This document shows positions 1 through 7,440 of a DNA stretch of 10,165 bases, piece by piece. The notes beneath the pieces are model-generated. The model worked only from the letters and a program-made list of their open reading frames with translations. It searched no databases and was not told where the DNA came from. The DNA lies in contig CAUEKL010000074.1 of assembly GCA_959018215.1 (NCBI GenBank), forward strand, positions 1 to 10,165, in the 5' to 3' direction. The position numbers and the translations under genes were made by a program. How positions within the stretch are numbered: position 1 is the first letter of the stretch; each line of letters begins with the position of its first letter. This stretch comes from an uncultured Gemmiger sp. (lineage in GTDB: Bacteria > Bacillota > Clostridia > Oscillospirales > Ruminococcaceae).

Positions 1-59
1 CCAGCGGACGGTATCGCTGCATCTACTGCGAACAGGAATTCAAGGTCCAAAACCTGTAA
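1..59 (+). CDS. C-terminal tail of an unidentified protein with a CxxC pair
   Basis: Only the last 18 codons are present, read in the frame whose codons begin at position 3 and ending at TAA 57-59. They encode SGRYRCIYCEQEFKVQNL. The CIYC pair looks like half of a zinc ribbon or zinc knuckle, but the other two ligands would lie outside the window, so no family can be named. That this is a real gene end is supported by the hairpin terminator that begins 25 bases after the stop and points the right way. It converges with the Clp ATPase gene. The function is unknown. Confidence 0.6.
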   Translation, partial: SGRYRCIYCEQEFKVQNL

Positions 60-84
60 GTTTCCTGTACATACCACCAAAAGA

Positions 85-126
85 AAGAAGTGCTTTCCTT
101 ATTAAAAAGGAAGGCACTTCTTTTTT
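85..126. terminator. Bidirectional intrinsic terminator between convergent genes
   Basis: A 16-bp stem pairs 85-100 with 107-122, with one T-G wobble and a six-base loop. It is followed on the plus strand by six T's (121-126). Read on the minus strand the same stem is followed by a TCTTTT run, so it can also end the Clp ATPase transcript, whose TAA stop lies at 125-127 inside the T tract. Confidence 0.85.
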
Positions 127-2404
127 ATACGCAGGCAGCCAGGTCGCTGTCGCTGAGGATGATGTGGCCATTGGCGTCGGCGTCGGCGGTGTAGGTCACC
201 CCGGGATGGGCGGTGCCGTCGGCAATGCGGTCGGCCAGGGCCTGCTCCACCGCCCGGCTGACCTTCCGGCGCAGGTCCCGGGCCCCGTAAGGGGGCACCT
301 CCCGCCCGGCCAAGGCTGCCGCAGCGGCCCGGGTATGACGCAGGGTGTACCCCTGCCGGGCAGCCCGCTCTTCCAGTTCGGTGAGCAGCTTGCCCGCGAT
401 TTCCGCCAATTGGGCCGGGCCCAGGGGATCAAAGACCACCACATCGTCCAGGCGGCCCATAAGTTCCGGGCGGAAATATTCCTTGGCTTCCTGCAGCGCC
501 TGCTTGCTGCGGCGGGCGGTGTCCTCGGCGGCGGTGCCGAAGCCCAGAGGCGACGCCTGCCCCACCAGGCACCGTGCCCCCAAATTGGAGGTCAGCAGGA
601 TGATGGTGTTGGAAAAGTCCGCCTTGCGGCCCTGGGCGTCGGTGAGCATACCGTCCTCCAGAATCTGCAAAAGAATGTTCTGGATATCCCCGTGGGCTTT
701 CTCGATCTCATCAAAGAGCACCACACTGTAGGGACGGCGGCGGACGGCTTCGGTGAGCTGGCCGCCCTCCTCATGGCCCACATACCCCGGAGGCGACCCG
801 ATGAGCCGGGCCACCGTGTGCTGTTCCATATATTCCGACATATCAAACCGCAGCAGGGCCTTTTCGCTGCCGAACCAGTTCTTGGCCAGGGTGCGGGCCA
901 GCTGGGTCTTGCCCACCCCGGTGGGACCCAGGAACAGCATGGCGCCGATGGGACGCCCCGCTTCCCGCAGACCGGTACGGCTGCGGCGGATGGCGGCGGC
1001 CACCGCGTGCACCGCCCGGGGCTGGCCGATGACTTCGGCGGAAAGGCGGCTTTCCAGCTGTTCCAGCCGTTCCCGCTCGGCCTCCCCCACCCGTTGAGCC
1101 GGCACCCCGCTGGCCTTGCTGACCACCCGGGCAATGTCCTGGGGGGTCAGGGACGCCTGGCGCCCGCCTTTCTCCGCGCTGGCAATCCGGGCTGCGGCGG
1201 CGGCCTCGTCCAGCAGGTCGATGGCCTTGTCCGGCAGGTACCGCCCCGGCAGGTACCGCACGCTCAGTTCCACCGCTGCATGGATGCTTTCCGGCGGGAT
1301 GGTCACGCTGTGATACCGCTCGTACCGGGGCATGAGCCCCCGCAGAATGGTCTCGGCATCCGCCGGGGCAGGCTCCTCGATCATCACCTTGCCGAACCGG
1401 CGGTCCAGTGCCGTATCCTTGGCAATGGTCTTGCGGTATTCCTCCGGGGTGGTGGCTCCGATGAGCTGCAGCTCCCCCCGGGCCAGCATAGGCTTGAGGA
1501 TGCTGGCCGCGTCGATGGCGCCTTCCGCCGCCCCGGCTCCGGCAATGATGTGGATCTCATCAATGAACAGGATGGTCATGCGGTCCCGGTAGAGTTCTTC
1601 CAGCAGGCTTTTGAACCGTTCCTCAAAGTCGCCGCGGTATTTGGTGCCCGCCACCATCGCCGCCATATCCAGGGCCAGCACCCGCCGACCCCGCAAGCTC
1701 TGGGTCACCTGGTCGGCGGCAATGCGCTGGGCCAGGGCTTCGGCCAGGGCGCTTTTGCCCACGCCCGGTTCCCCCAGCAGGCAAGGGTTGTTTTTCTGGC
1801 GGCGGCAGAGGATTTCGATCATCCGGTCCAGTTCCTTGTCCCGGCAGAGCACCGGGTCCAGGCGGCCTTCCTGGGCCAGCCGGGTCAGGTCCCGGCCATA
1901 TTTTTCACTGGGTTTGCTGCCCCGGCTGGTGCTCATGCGCGGGGCGCTGGAAGGCAGGATCAGCTGCCCGGACAGCTGCCGGCATTCCCGGGCAGCCAGG
2001 GGGACCTCCACTCCCAGAGAGGCCATCCAGACACTGGCTGTGCAGGAACAGTCCTCCAGCATGGCGCAGAGCAGATGCTCATTTTCCGCCCGAGGTACCC
2101 GGGCCGCATGGGCTCCCAGCACCGCAAACTCCAGGGCTTTGCTCATCTCGGGAGCCAGGTCCCGCCGGGTCAGGCGGATGCTGCGCCCGGTGCAGGCCCG
2201 CCCGGCCAGGCAGCTGCGCAATGTGGTCTCGCTGATGTTCTTGCGGCGCAGGAAGTCCGCCGCCGGACCCTGAGCGGTCTGCAGCATGGCCAGCAGCAGG
2301 TGGCCGGTATCGGCCGCGGTGCACCCCTGCTGCCCGGCCAGAGACAAAGCCCGCCCCACCGTGCGGGCGGCGGAGCAGGACAAACCTTTATGAAAATACA
2401 GCAT
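125..2404 (-). CDS. Clp/Hsp100 AAA+ ATPase, ClpC/ClpA-like, without a middle domain
   Basis: This is a 759-residue two-ring AAA+ unfoldase that would thread proteins into the ClpP protease. There are two Clp_N repeats near residues 14-65 and 88-133. The first AAA+ module has Walker A GEPGVGKS (211-218), Walker B ILFIDEIH (278-285) and arginine finger RRF (335-337). The second has Walker A GPTGVGKT (493-500), Walker B VVLFDEIE (561-568), sensor 1 TSN (605-607), FRPELMGRLD (644-653) and sensor 2 GARDLRR (707-713). An LGF tripeptide (620-622) sits where ClpA/ClpC/ClpX carry the ClpP-docking IGF/VGF loop. Only about 20 residues separate the D1 lid (PDKAIDLLDEA, 391-401) from the SGVP motif (432-435). 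ClpC would carry a longer coiled middle domain there, so the shape is closer to ClpA. The ATG at 2402-2404 is chosen because AAAGGGGAG precedes it and the Clp_N domain begins just after. Longer in-frame starts would run through the promoter region. I leave the symbol open between clpC and clpA types. Confidence 0.93.
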   Translation of the reverse strand: MLYFHKGLSCSAARTVGRALSLAGQQGCTAADTGHLLLAMLQTAQGPAADFLRRKNISETTLRSCLAGRACTGRSIRLTRRDLAPEMSKALEFAVLGAHAARVPRAENEHLLCAMLEDCSCTASVWMASLGVEVPLAARECRQLSGQLILPSSAPRMSTSRGSKPSEKYGRDLTRLAQEGRLDPVLCRDKELDRMIEILCRRQKNNPCLLGEPGVGKSALAEALAQRIAADQVTQSLRGRRVLALDMAAMVAGTKYRGDFEERFKSLLEELYRDRMTILFIDEIHIIAGAGAAEGAIDAASILKPMLARGELQLIGATTPEEYRKTIAKDTALDRRFGKVMIEEPAPADAETILRGLMPRYERYHSVTIPPESIHAAVELSVRYLPGRYLPDKAIDLLDEAAAAARIASAEKGGRQASLTPQDIARVVSKASGVPAQRVGEAERERLEQLESRLSAEVIGQPRAVHAVAAAIRRSRTGLREAGRPIGAMLFLGPTGVGKTQLARTLAKNWFGSEKALLRFDMSEYMEQHTVARLIGSPPGYVGHEEGGQLTEAVRRRPYSVVLFDEIEKAHGDIQNILLQILEDGMLTDAQGRKADFSNTIILLTSNLGARCLVGQASPLGFGTAAEDTARRSKQALQEAKEYFRPELMGRLDDVVVFDPLGPAQLAEIAGKLLTELEERAARQGYTLRHTRAAAAALAGREVPPYGARDLRRKVSRAVEQALADRIADGTAHPGVTYTADADANGHIILSDSDLAACV

Positions 2405-2408
2405 ATGA

Positions 2409-2417
2409 CTCCCCTTT
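2409..2417 (-). promoter_or_regulatory. Ribosome binding site deciding the Clp ATPase start
   Basis: AAAGGGGAG on the minus strand lies 4 bases before the ATG at 2404 (6 bases if counted from AGGGG). The open frame continues upstream for 48 more codons, so this site is the main reason to place the start here. Confidence 0.7.
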
Positions 2418-2418
2418 C

Positions 2419-2438
2419 GGCGCGCCGGACGGTGCGCC
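2419..2438. repeat. GC-rich inverted repeat in the Clp ATPase leader
   Basis: GGCGCGCC (2419-2426) and GGTGCGCC (2431-2438) are inverted around a four-base loop GGAC, giving 8 pairs with one G-T on the plus strand. On the minus-strand transcript the same arms pair with one A-C mismatch. It sits one base beyond the ribosome binding site of the Clp gene and could be a leader hairpin or an operator. It does not match the CtsR or CIRCE operators as I know them. Confidence 0.5.
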
Positions 2439-2461
2439 CGCTGTGTGAATAAACTACAACC

Positions 2462-2490
2462 AGTATAGGCGGGCAGCGGGCAAATAATCA
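2462..2490 (-). promoter_or_regulatory. Possible promoter of the Clp ATPase gene
   Basis: TATACT on the minus strand (2462-2467) is a good -10 box about 58 bases before the start codon. The hexamer 17 bases further upstream, TGATTA (2485-2490), is a poor -35, so the site would need an activator or another sigma factor, or the true promoter lies elsewhere. It is back to back with the better plus-strand promoter. Confidence 0.35.
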
Positions 2491-2509
2491 TCGAAACCGG
2501 GCAAAAACG

Positions 2510-2538
2510 CTGACAAATGCGGGTGTGCGTGGTATAAT
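2510..2538 (+). promoter_or_regulatory. Sigma-70-type promoter of the ABC exporter-asnA operon
   Basis: The -35 box CTGACA (2510-2515, five of six consensus bases) and the perfect -10 box TATAAT (2533-2538) are separated by exactly 17 bases. The first gene starts 34 bases after the -10 box, leaving a leader of about 28 bases with no room for a riboswitch. No clear repressor operator is visible. Confidence 0.88.
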
Positions 2539-2572
2539 ATTTCTGCATTTTTTATACAAAGGTGGGTAAAGC

Positions 2573-4321
2573 ATGCGTAGATTGCTGCGTTATCTCAAAG
2601 GCTATGAACGGGAAACCGTCCTGGCCCCCCTGTTCAAGATGCTGGAAGCCTGTTTTGAGCTTCTGGTGCCGCTGGTGGTAGCTGCCATCGTGGACACCGG
2701 CATCCAGAACCGGGACGTGGGTCAGATTGCCCGTCAGGGCGGGCTGCTGGTATTGCTGGCCGTGGTGGGGCTGGCTTCCAGCGTGACGGCCCAGTATTTT
2801 GCCGCCAAGACCGCACTGGGGTACGGCACGGCACTGCGCCGGGACCTGTACCACCACATCAATACCCTGTCCTACACCGAACTGGACGGTATCGGCACCC
2901 CCACCCTGGTCACCCGCATGACCAGCGACATCAACCAGCTGCAGAACGGCGTCAACATGACCCTGCGGCTGTTGCTGCGTTCCCCCTTCATCGTCATCGG
3001 CGCGCTGATCATGGCCCTGTCCATCAGCCCCCAGATGACCGCCTGGTTCCTGCTGGTCACGGTGCTGATCTCTCTGGTGATCTATCTCATCATGCGCATC
3101 ACCGTGCCCCGCTACCACCAGGCCCAGAGCATGCTGGACAAGGTCACCCTGCTGACCCGGGAGAACTATGTGGGCACCCGTGTGGTGCGGGCGTTTTCCC
3201 GCCAGGAGGATGAGATCCGGGATTTCACCAAAACCAACGATACCCTGAAAAAGGTCCAGACCACGGCGGGGCGCATCTCCGCTTTGATGAACCCCATGAC
3301 CTACCTCATCGTCAACTTCGGCATCATCGTGGTGCTGGTGCGGGGCGGCGCCCTGGTCAACGACGGAGCCCTGACCCAGGGTGAGATCATTGCCCTGATC
3401 AGCTACATGAACCAGATCCTGACCAACCTGCTGCGCATGGCCGACCTGGTCATCTCGGTGACCCGGGCCCTGGCCAGCGGTATCCGGGTCAATGAACTGC
3501 TGAAGACCCCCACCGGCATGCCCGACCCGGCTGAATCCGGGGCCAAGGAGCTTGCTCCCGCAGAGGGTGCTCCGGCGGTGGCGTTTGACCATGTGACCTT
3601 CACCTACAAGGACGCCGGTGCCCCCAGCCTGCTTGACCTGGATTTCCGGGCCATGAGCGGCCAGACCATCGGCGTCATCGGCGGTACCGGCAGCGGCAAG
3701 AGCACCCTGGTGAACCTGATTGCCCGCTTCTACGATGCCACCGAGGGCAAGGTGGAACTGTACGGCCACGATGTGCGGCAGTATCCCTTTGCCCAGCTGC
3801 GCACCATGATCGGGGTTGTGCCCCAGCGGGCGGTGCTCTTCACCGGCACCATCCGGGACAACATGCGCTGGGCCTGCCCCGATGCCACCGACGAACAGAT
3901 CTGGGCGGCGCTGGAGATCGCCCAGGCGGCGGACTTTGTCCGGGGCAAGCCGAAGGGCCTGGATGAGCCGGTGGAGACCGCCGGGCGCAACTTCTCCGGC
4001 GGACAGCGTCAGCGCCTGACCATTGCCCGGGCGCTGGTCCCCCGCCCCGCCGTCCTGATTCTGGACGACAGCGCCTCGGCCCTGGACTACGCCACCGACG
4101 CGGCCCTGCGCAAGGCGTTGAAGGAAAAGACCTCCGGCATGACGGTATTCATTGTGTCCCAGCGGGCCACGGCGGTACAGCGTGCCGACCGGATTCTGGT
4201 GCTGGATGACGGCGCCCTGGCGGGCAGCGGCACCCATGCCGAGCTGCTGAAAACCTGCGAAGTCTATCGGGAGATCTGCCTGAGCCAGCTTTCCCGGGAG
4301 GAGGTGGAGAAAACCGTATGA
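2573..4321 (+). CDS. Heterodimeric ABC exporter, subunit with the degenerate ATP site
   Basis: This is a 582-residue half-transporter with an N-terminal six-helix exporter membrane domain (about residues 15-300) followed by a nucleotide-binding domain. Walker A is GGTGSGKST (370-378), the Q-loop glutamine is Q418, the signature is FSGGQ (474-478) and Walker B is VLILDD (494-499). The catalytic glutamate is aspartate (D499) and the switch histidine is glutamine (Q530, in VSQR). The same D/Q pair marks the degenerate-site subunit of heterodimeric exporters such as TM287/288, and BmrCD and LmrCD are related. It should pair with the product of the next gene. The substrate cannot be read from sequence; drugs, peptides and lipids are all possible. 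The ATG follows AAAGGTGGG (2558-2566). The stop overlaps the next start by 4 bases (ATGA), so translation is probably coupled and subunits made in equal numbers. Confidence 0.94.
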   Translation: MRRLLRYLKGYERETVLAPLFKMLEACFELLVPLVVAAIVDTGIQNRDVGQIARQGGLLVLLAVVGLASSVTAQYFAAKTALGYGTALRRDLYHHINTLSYTELDGIGTPTLVTRMTSDINQLQNGVNMTLRLLLRSPFIVIGALIMALSISPQMTAWFLLVTVLISLVIYLIMRITVPRYHQAQSMLDKVTLLTRENYVGTRVVRAFSRQEDEIRDFTKTNDTLKKVQTTAGRISALMNPMTYLIVNFGIIVVLVRGGALVNDGALTQGEIIALISYMNQILTNLLRMADLVISVTRALASGIRVNELLKTPTGMPDPAESGAKELAPAEGAPAVAFDHVTFTYKDAGAPSLLDLDFRAMSGQTIGVIGGTGSGKSTLVNLIARFYDATEGKVELYGHDVRQYPFAQLRTMIGVVPQRAVLFTGTIRDNMRWACPDATDEQIWAALEIAQAADFVRGKPKGLDEPVETAGRNFSGGQRQRLTIARALVPRPAVLILDDSASALDYATDAALRKALKEKTSGMTVFIVSQRATAVQRADRILVLDDGALAGSGTHAELLKTCEVYREICLSQLSREEVEKTV

Positions 4322-6075
4322 GCAAGGCCAAACAAACCGCCAGCCGCGATACCATCCGCCGGGTGCTGAACCTGATTGCCCCTTACCGCCTGCTGGTGCT
4401 GATTTCCCTGATTCTGGCCGCCGTGACGGTCATTACCACCCTGTACGCCCCCATCCTCACCGGCCTGGGTGTGGACCTGATCCTGGGTCCCGGTCAGGTG
4501 GACCTGCCCGGCCTGGTCAGGCTGGCCATCCAGCTGGGCATTGTGGTCTGTGTGACCTCGGTGAGCCAGTGGCTCATGAGCCTCATCAACAACCGCATCA
4601 CCTTCCAGGTGGTGCGTGACATCCGGGTGCGGGCCTTCAGCCATATGGAGGAACTTCCTTTAAGCTACATCGACGCCCACCGCCCCGGGGAGACCATCAG
4701 CCGGCTGACCACCGACGTGGAGCAGTTTTCCGACGGTCTGCTCATGGGCTTTACCCAGCTGTTCACCGGTGTGCTGACCATCCTGGTCACCCTGATCTTC
4801 ATGCTGTCCATCGACTGGCGCATCACCCTGGTGGTGGGGCTGCTGACCCCTCTTTCCATCTTCGTGGCCAAATTCATTGCCCAGCACACCTACTCCATGT
4901 TCCGGGTCCAGAGCGAGACCCGGGCCGAGATGACCGGTCTGGTGGAGGAACTGGTGGGCAACCAGCATCTGGTGCGGGCTTTCGGGTACGAGAGCCGGGC
5001 CGAGGAACGGTTCGAGCGCATCAACCTGGATCTGCAGTCCTGCGGGCTGCGGGCCACCTTCTACTCTTCCCTGTCCAACCCCTGCACCCGCTTTGTCAAC
5101 TCCCTGGTGTATGCGGCGGTGGGGGTGCTGGGCGCCCTCTTTGCCATTGCAGGGGGCATCACCGCGGGCAATCTGTCCGCTCTGCTCCAGTACGCCAATC
5201 AGTACACCAAACCTTTCAACGATATCTCCAGCGTCATGACCGAGCTGCAGAACGCCCTGGCCTGCGCCCAGCGGGTGTTCGACCTGATCGACGAGCCCCC
5301 CATCACTCCCGATGCCCCCGACGCGGTGGAGCTGTGCCAGGGCGCAGGCCGTGTCGCCTTTGAGCATGTGAAGTTCCGGTATGTGCCGGAGGTCCCCCTG
5401 ATCGAGGACATGAACCTGCGGGTCTGGCCCGGGCAGCGCATCGCCCTGGTGGGTCCCACCGGCTGCGGCAAGACCACCCTGGTCAACCTGCTCATGCGGT
5501 TCTACGAGATCAACGGCGGCTCTTTGAAGGTGGACGACCATCCCATCGACACAGTGACCCGGGATTCCCTGCGGGCCAACCTGGGCATGGTATTGCAGGA
5601 AACCTGGCTGAAATGCGGCACCGTGGCCGAGAACATTGCCTACGGCAAACCGGATGCCACCCGGGAGGAGATCATCGCCGCCGCCAAGAAAGCTCGGGCC
5701 CACAGCTTCATCTGCCGTCTGCCCCAGGGCTACGACACCATGATCGCCGAGGACGGCGACAACCTGAGCGCCGGGCAGCGGCAGCTGCTCTGCATTGCCC
5801 GGGTCATGCTGCGGCGCCCGCCCATCTTGATCCTGGATGAAGCCACTTCCAGCATCGACACCCGCACCGAGGTACTGGTGCAGGATGCCTTTGAGGAACT
5901 GATGAAGGGCCGTACCAGCTTTATTGTGGCCCACCGCCTTTCCACCATCAAGAATGCCGACCGCATTCTGGTGATGAAGAGCGGCAGCATCATTGAGAGC
6001 GGTACCCACGAAGAACTGCTGGCCAAGAACGGCTTCTATGCCCAATTGTACCAGAGCCAGTTTGCCCCGGCCTGA
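4318..6075 (+). CDS. Heterodimeric ABC exporter, catalytically complete subunit
   Basis: This is a 585-residue half-transporter with a six-helix membrane domain (about residues 20-310) and a nucleotide-binding domain. Walker A is GPTGCGKTT (379-387), the Q-loop glutamine is Q427, Walker B is ILILDE (503-508) with catalytic E508, and the switch histidine is H539 in VAHRLST. The signature is LSAGQ (483-487) rather than LSGGQ. In heterodimeric exporters the altered signature faces the degenerate Walker site of the partner, which fits the D499/Q530 changes in the upstream subunit. The working ATP site would then use this subunit's Walker motifs and the partner's intact FSGGQ. The start codon overlaps the upstream stop, with AGGAGGTG at 4299-4306 ahead of it inside the previous gene. 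The asnA start follows 27 bases after the stop, in the same operon. Confidence 0.95.
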   Translation: MSKAKQTASRDTIRRVLNLIAPYRLLVLISLILAAVTVITTLYAPILTGLGVDLILGPGQVDLPGLVRLAIQLGIVVCVTSVSQWLMSLINNRITFQVVRDIRVRAFSHMEELPLSYIDAHRPGETISRLTTDVEQFSDGLLMGFTQLFTGVLTILVTLIFMLSIDWRITLVVGLLTPLSIFVAKFIAQHTYSMFRVQSETRAEMTGLVEELVGNQHLVRAFGYESRAEERFERINLDLQSCGLRATFYSSLSNPCTRFVNSLVYAAVGVLGALFAIAGGITAGNLSALLQYANQYTKPFNDISSVMTELQNALACAQRVFDLIDEPPITPDAPDAVELCQGAGRVAFEHVKFRYVPEVPLIEDMNLRVWPGQRIALVGPTGCGKTTLVNLLMRFYEINGGSLKVDDHPIDTVTRDSLRANLGMVLQETWLKCGTVAENIAYGKPDATREEIIAAAKKARAHSFICRLPQGYDTMIAEDGDNLSAGQRQLLCIARVMLRRPPILILDEATSSIDTRTEVLVQDAFEELMKGRTSFIVAHRLSTIKNADRILVMKSGSIIESGTHEELLAKNGFYAQLYQSQFAPA

Positions 6076-6085
6076 GCAGACACAT

Positions 6086-6093
6086 AAAGGAGG
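6086..6093 (+). promoter_or_regulatory. Ribosome binding site deciding the asnA start
   Basis: AAAGGAGG is a near-perfect site. Two ATGs follow two codons apart. The first (6097) is only 3 bases away, too close for good initiation. The second (6103) is 9 bases away, within the usual range, so 6103 is preferred. Confidence 0.75.
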
Positions 6094-6102
6094 AAAATGA
6101 AG

Positions 6103-7113
6103 ATGTCCAACACACAGATCCCGCAGAACTACAAGAGCCTTCTTGGTTTGTACGACACCCAGAAGGCCATCGGCCTGATCAAGACCATCTTTCAGGAAAA
6201 GCTGTGCGCCGCTTTGCACCTGAAACGGGTCACCGCTCCCCTGTTCGTGCTCCACGGCAGCGGCCTGAACGACGATCTGAACGGCGTGGAACGCCCTGTG
6301 CGGTTTGACGTTCCCTGCCTGGATGAGGAGGCCGAGGTGGTACACAGCCTGGCCAAATGGAAGCGTTTTGCCCTGGCCAAGTACGGGTTCCGCCCCGGGC
6401 AGGGCCTGGTGTGCGATATGAACGCCATCCGTCGGGACGAGACCCCCGACAACCTGCACAGCATCTATGTGGACCAGTGGGACTGGGAGCGGGTGGTGAC
6501 CGAGAAGCAGCGCACCATCCCCTTCCTGAAAGACACGGTGCGAGACATTGTGGACGCGGTGTGTGCCACTGCCGACGAGCTGCGCTGGAAGTTCCCGGAG
6601 CTGAAGAAGGTCCGTCTGGGCCGGGAGGTCACCTTTATCACCACCCAGGAGCTGGAGGACATGTACCCCGACCTGACGCCGAAAGAGCGGGAAAACGAGA
6701 TCGCCCGGCTGCACGGCACCGTCTGCATCATGCAAATCGGCGGTAAGCTGGCTTCCGGCCAGGTCCATGACGGCCGCGCCCCCGACTACGACGACTGGAC
6801 CCTGAACTGCGATATCCTGTTCTGGCACAAGCCCCTGGGCTGCGCGTTGGAACTGTCCAGCATGGGCATCCGGGTGGACGCCGAGGCCCTGCGCCGTCAG
6901 CTGGCGGAAGCAGGCTGCCCGGAGCGGGCGGAGCTTCCCTTCCACCAGATGCTGCTGAACGGCCAGCTGCCCCTGACCATGGGCGGCGGCATCGGCCAGA
7001 GCCGTCTGTGCATGCTGCTGCTGGGCAAGGCCCATGTGGGCGAAGTCCAGGTGAGCCTGTGGGACGAAGAGACCCGCAGCGCCTGCGAAGCCGCGGGGGT
7101 GACCCTGCTGTGA
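6103..7113 (+). CDS. asnA: Aspartate--ammonia ligase (asparagine synthetase A)
   Basis: Makes L-asparagine from aspartate, ammonia and ATP in the cytoplasm (AMP-forming). AsnA is related to class II aminoacyl-tRNA synthetases. The 336 residues compare with about 330 in Escherichia coli AsnA, and the family blocks are present: HSLAKWKR (81-88), VDQWDWERV (123-131), RAPDYDDW (225-232), ELSSMGIRVD (250-259) and the ATP-site motif GGGIGQSRL (294-302). If the ATG at 6097 is used the protein is two residues longer. The gene lies 27 bases after the ABC exporter genes without its own promoter or T-box leader, so it seems to be transcribed with them. Its stop overlaps the GTG of the next small gene. 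Confidence 0.97.
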   Translation: MSNTQIPQNYKSLLGLYDTQKAIGLIKTIFQEKLCAALHLKRVTAPLFVLHGSGLNDDLNGVERPVRFDVPCLDEEAEVVHSLAKWKRFALAKYGFRPGQGLVCDMNAIRRDETPDNLHSIYVDQWDWERVVTEKQRTIPFLKDTVRDIVDAVCATADELRWKFPELKKVRLGREVTFITTQELEDMYPDLTPKERENEIARLHGTVCIMQIGGKLASGQVHDGRAPDYDDWTLNCDILFWHKPLGCALELSSMGIRVDAEALRRQLAEAGCPERAELPFHQMLLNGQLPLTMGGGIGQSRLCMLLLGKAHVGEVQVSLWDEETRSACEAAGVTLL

Positions 7114-7328
7114 GCGGCGAGGAGCGTCTGGCCGCCTTTGAGGCCATGCTGGAAGCGGTGCAGAAGCAGTATGCCGAAACCACCGCCCGCATGGACAAGA
7201 TGAAGCTGGAAGGCAAGGTCAAAACCGCCACCTACCGCCAGCTGTTTGCCCGTAAACTGAGTTTGCAGGATGTGCTGACCCTGTACGAGGTATACGGACT
7301 GTTGCCCAAGGACGGCGAAACCAATTAA
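7110..7328 (+). CDS. Small conserved-looking protein of unknown function, coupled to asnA
   Basis: This is a 72-residue soluble, charged and probably all-helical protein. The GTG start (7110-7112) overlaps the asnA stop in GTGA, which favours translational coupling. A weak GGGGG run at 7095-7099 is the only ribosome binding site. An internal ATG at 7146 would give 60 residues. The N-terminal half (about residues 3-35) looks like an amphipathic or coiled helix. The second half contains KTATYRQLFARKLSLQDVL (38-56) and ends in a YEVYGLLPK segment. I recognise no characterised family and assign no function. The strong terminator begins 6 bases after the stop, so it is the last gene of the operon. 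Confidence 0.8.
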   Translation: MSGEERLAAFEAMLEAVQKQYAETTARMDKMKLEGKVKTATYRQLFARKLSLQDVLTLYEVYGLLPKDGETN

Positions 7329-7334
7329 GTTCTG

Positions 7335-7377
7335 AAAAACGGCCCCGGAATGAAGATCCATTCCGGGGCCGTTTTTT
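7335..7377 (+). terminator. Strong intrinsic terminator of the ABC exporter-asnA operon
   Basis: A perfect 18-bp stem including the flanking A/T pairs (7335-7352 with 7359-7376) encloses a six-base loop and ends in six T's (7372-7377). The A run on the other side means it could also stop transcripts from the minus strand that read past the tRNA terminator. Confidence 0.95.
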
Positions 7378-7402
7378 ACCCGTTTTCTCTTGTCTCTTCC
7401 AT

Positions 7403-7439
7403 AAAAAAACACGCCGCAAGCGTGTTTGCTTGCGGCGTG
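7403..7439 (-). terminator. Intrinsic terminator of the tRNA-Thr gene
   Basis: A perfect 12-bp stem (7410-7421 with 7428-7439) with a six-base loop is followed, on the minus strand, by seven T's (7403-7409). It begins one base after the 3' CCA of the tRNA, so the primary transcript has almost no 3' trailer before the hairpin. Confidence 0.93.
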
Positions 7440-7440
7440 A

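Noticed and set aside
1231..1259. A 14-base direct repeat with a 15-base period inside the Clp ATPase gene
   Set aside because: It encodes RYLP twice within a family motif (RYLPGRYLPDKA) of normal length, so it is a chance result of similar codons rather than an insertion or expansion.
164..2452. A very long open frame on the plus strand opposite the Clp ATPase gene
   Set aside because: It is antisense to a well-supported gene, has no ribosome binding site or family motifs, and is rich in Gly, Gln, His and Pro, as expected from the complement of GC-biased codons.
2405..2548. A longer N-terminus for the Clp ATPase starting near 2548
   Set aside because: The extra 48 residues would be encoded by the divergent promoter region, do not resemble a Clp_N domain, and bypass the good ribosome binding site before 2404.
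6076..6102. A T-box or other asparagine-responsive leader before asnA
   Set aside because: Only 27 bases separate the preceding stop codon from the asnA start and they contain just the ribosome binding site.
2552..7035. Long minus-strand open frames opposite the two ABC genes and asnA
   Set aside because: They are antisense shadows with the same Gly/Gln/His/Val-rich composition, and the sense strand encodes complete recognised proteins.
7335..7439. Two nearby long hairpins considered as a repeat array or a mobile-element end
   Set aside because: Each is a complete terminator with its own T run, one for the plus-strand operon and one for the minus-strand tRNA, and their stems are unrelated in sequence.
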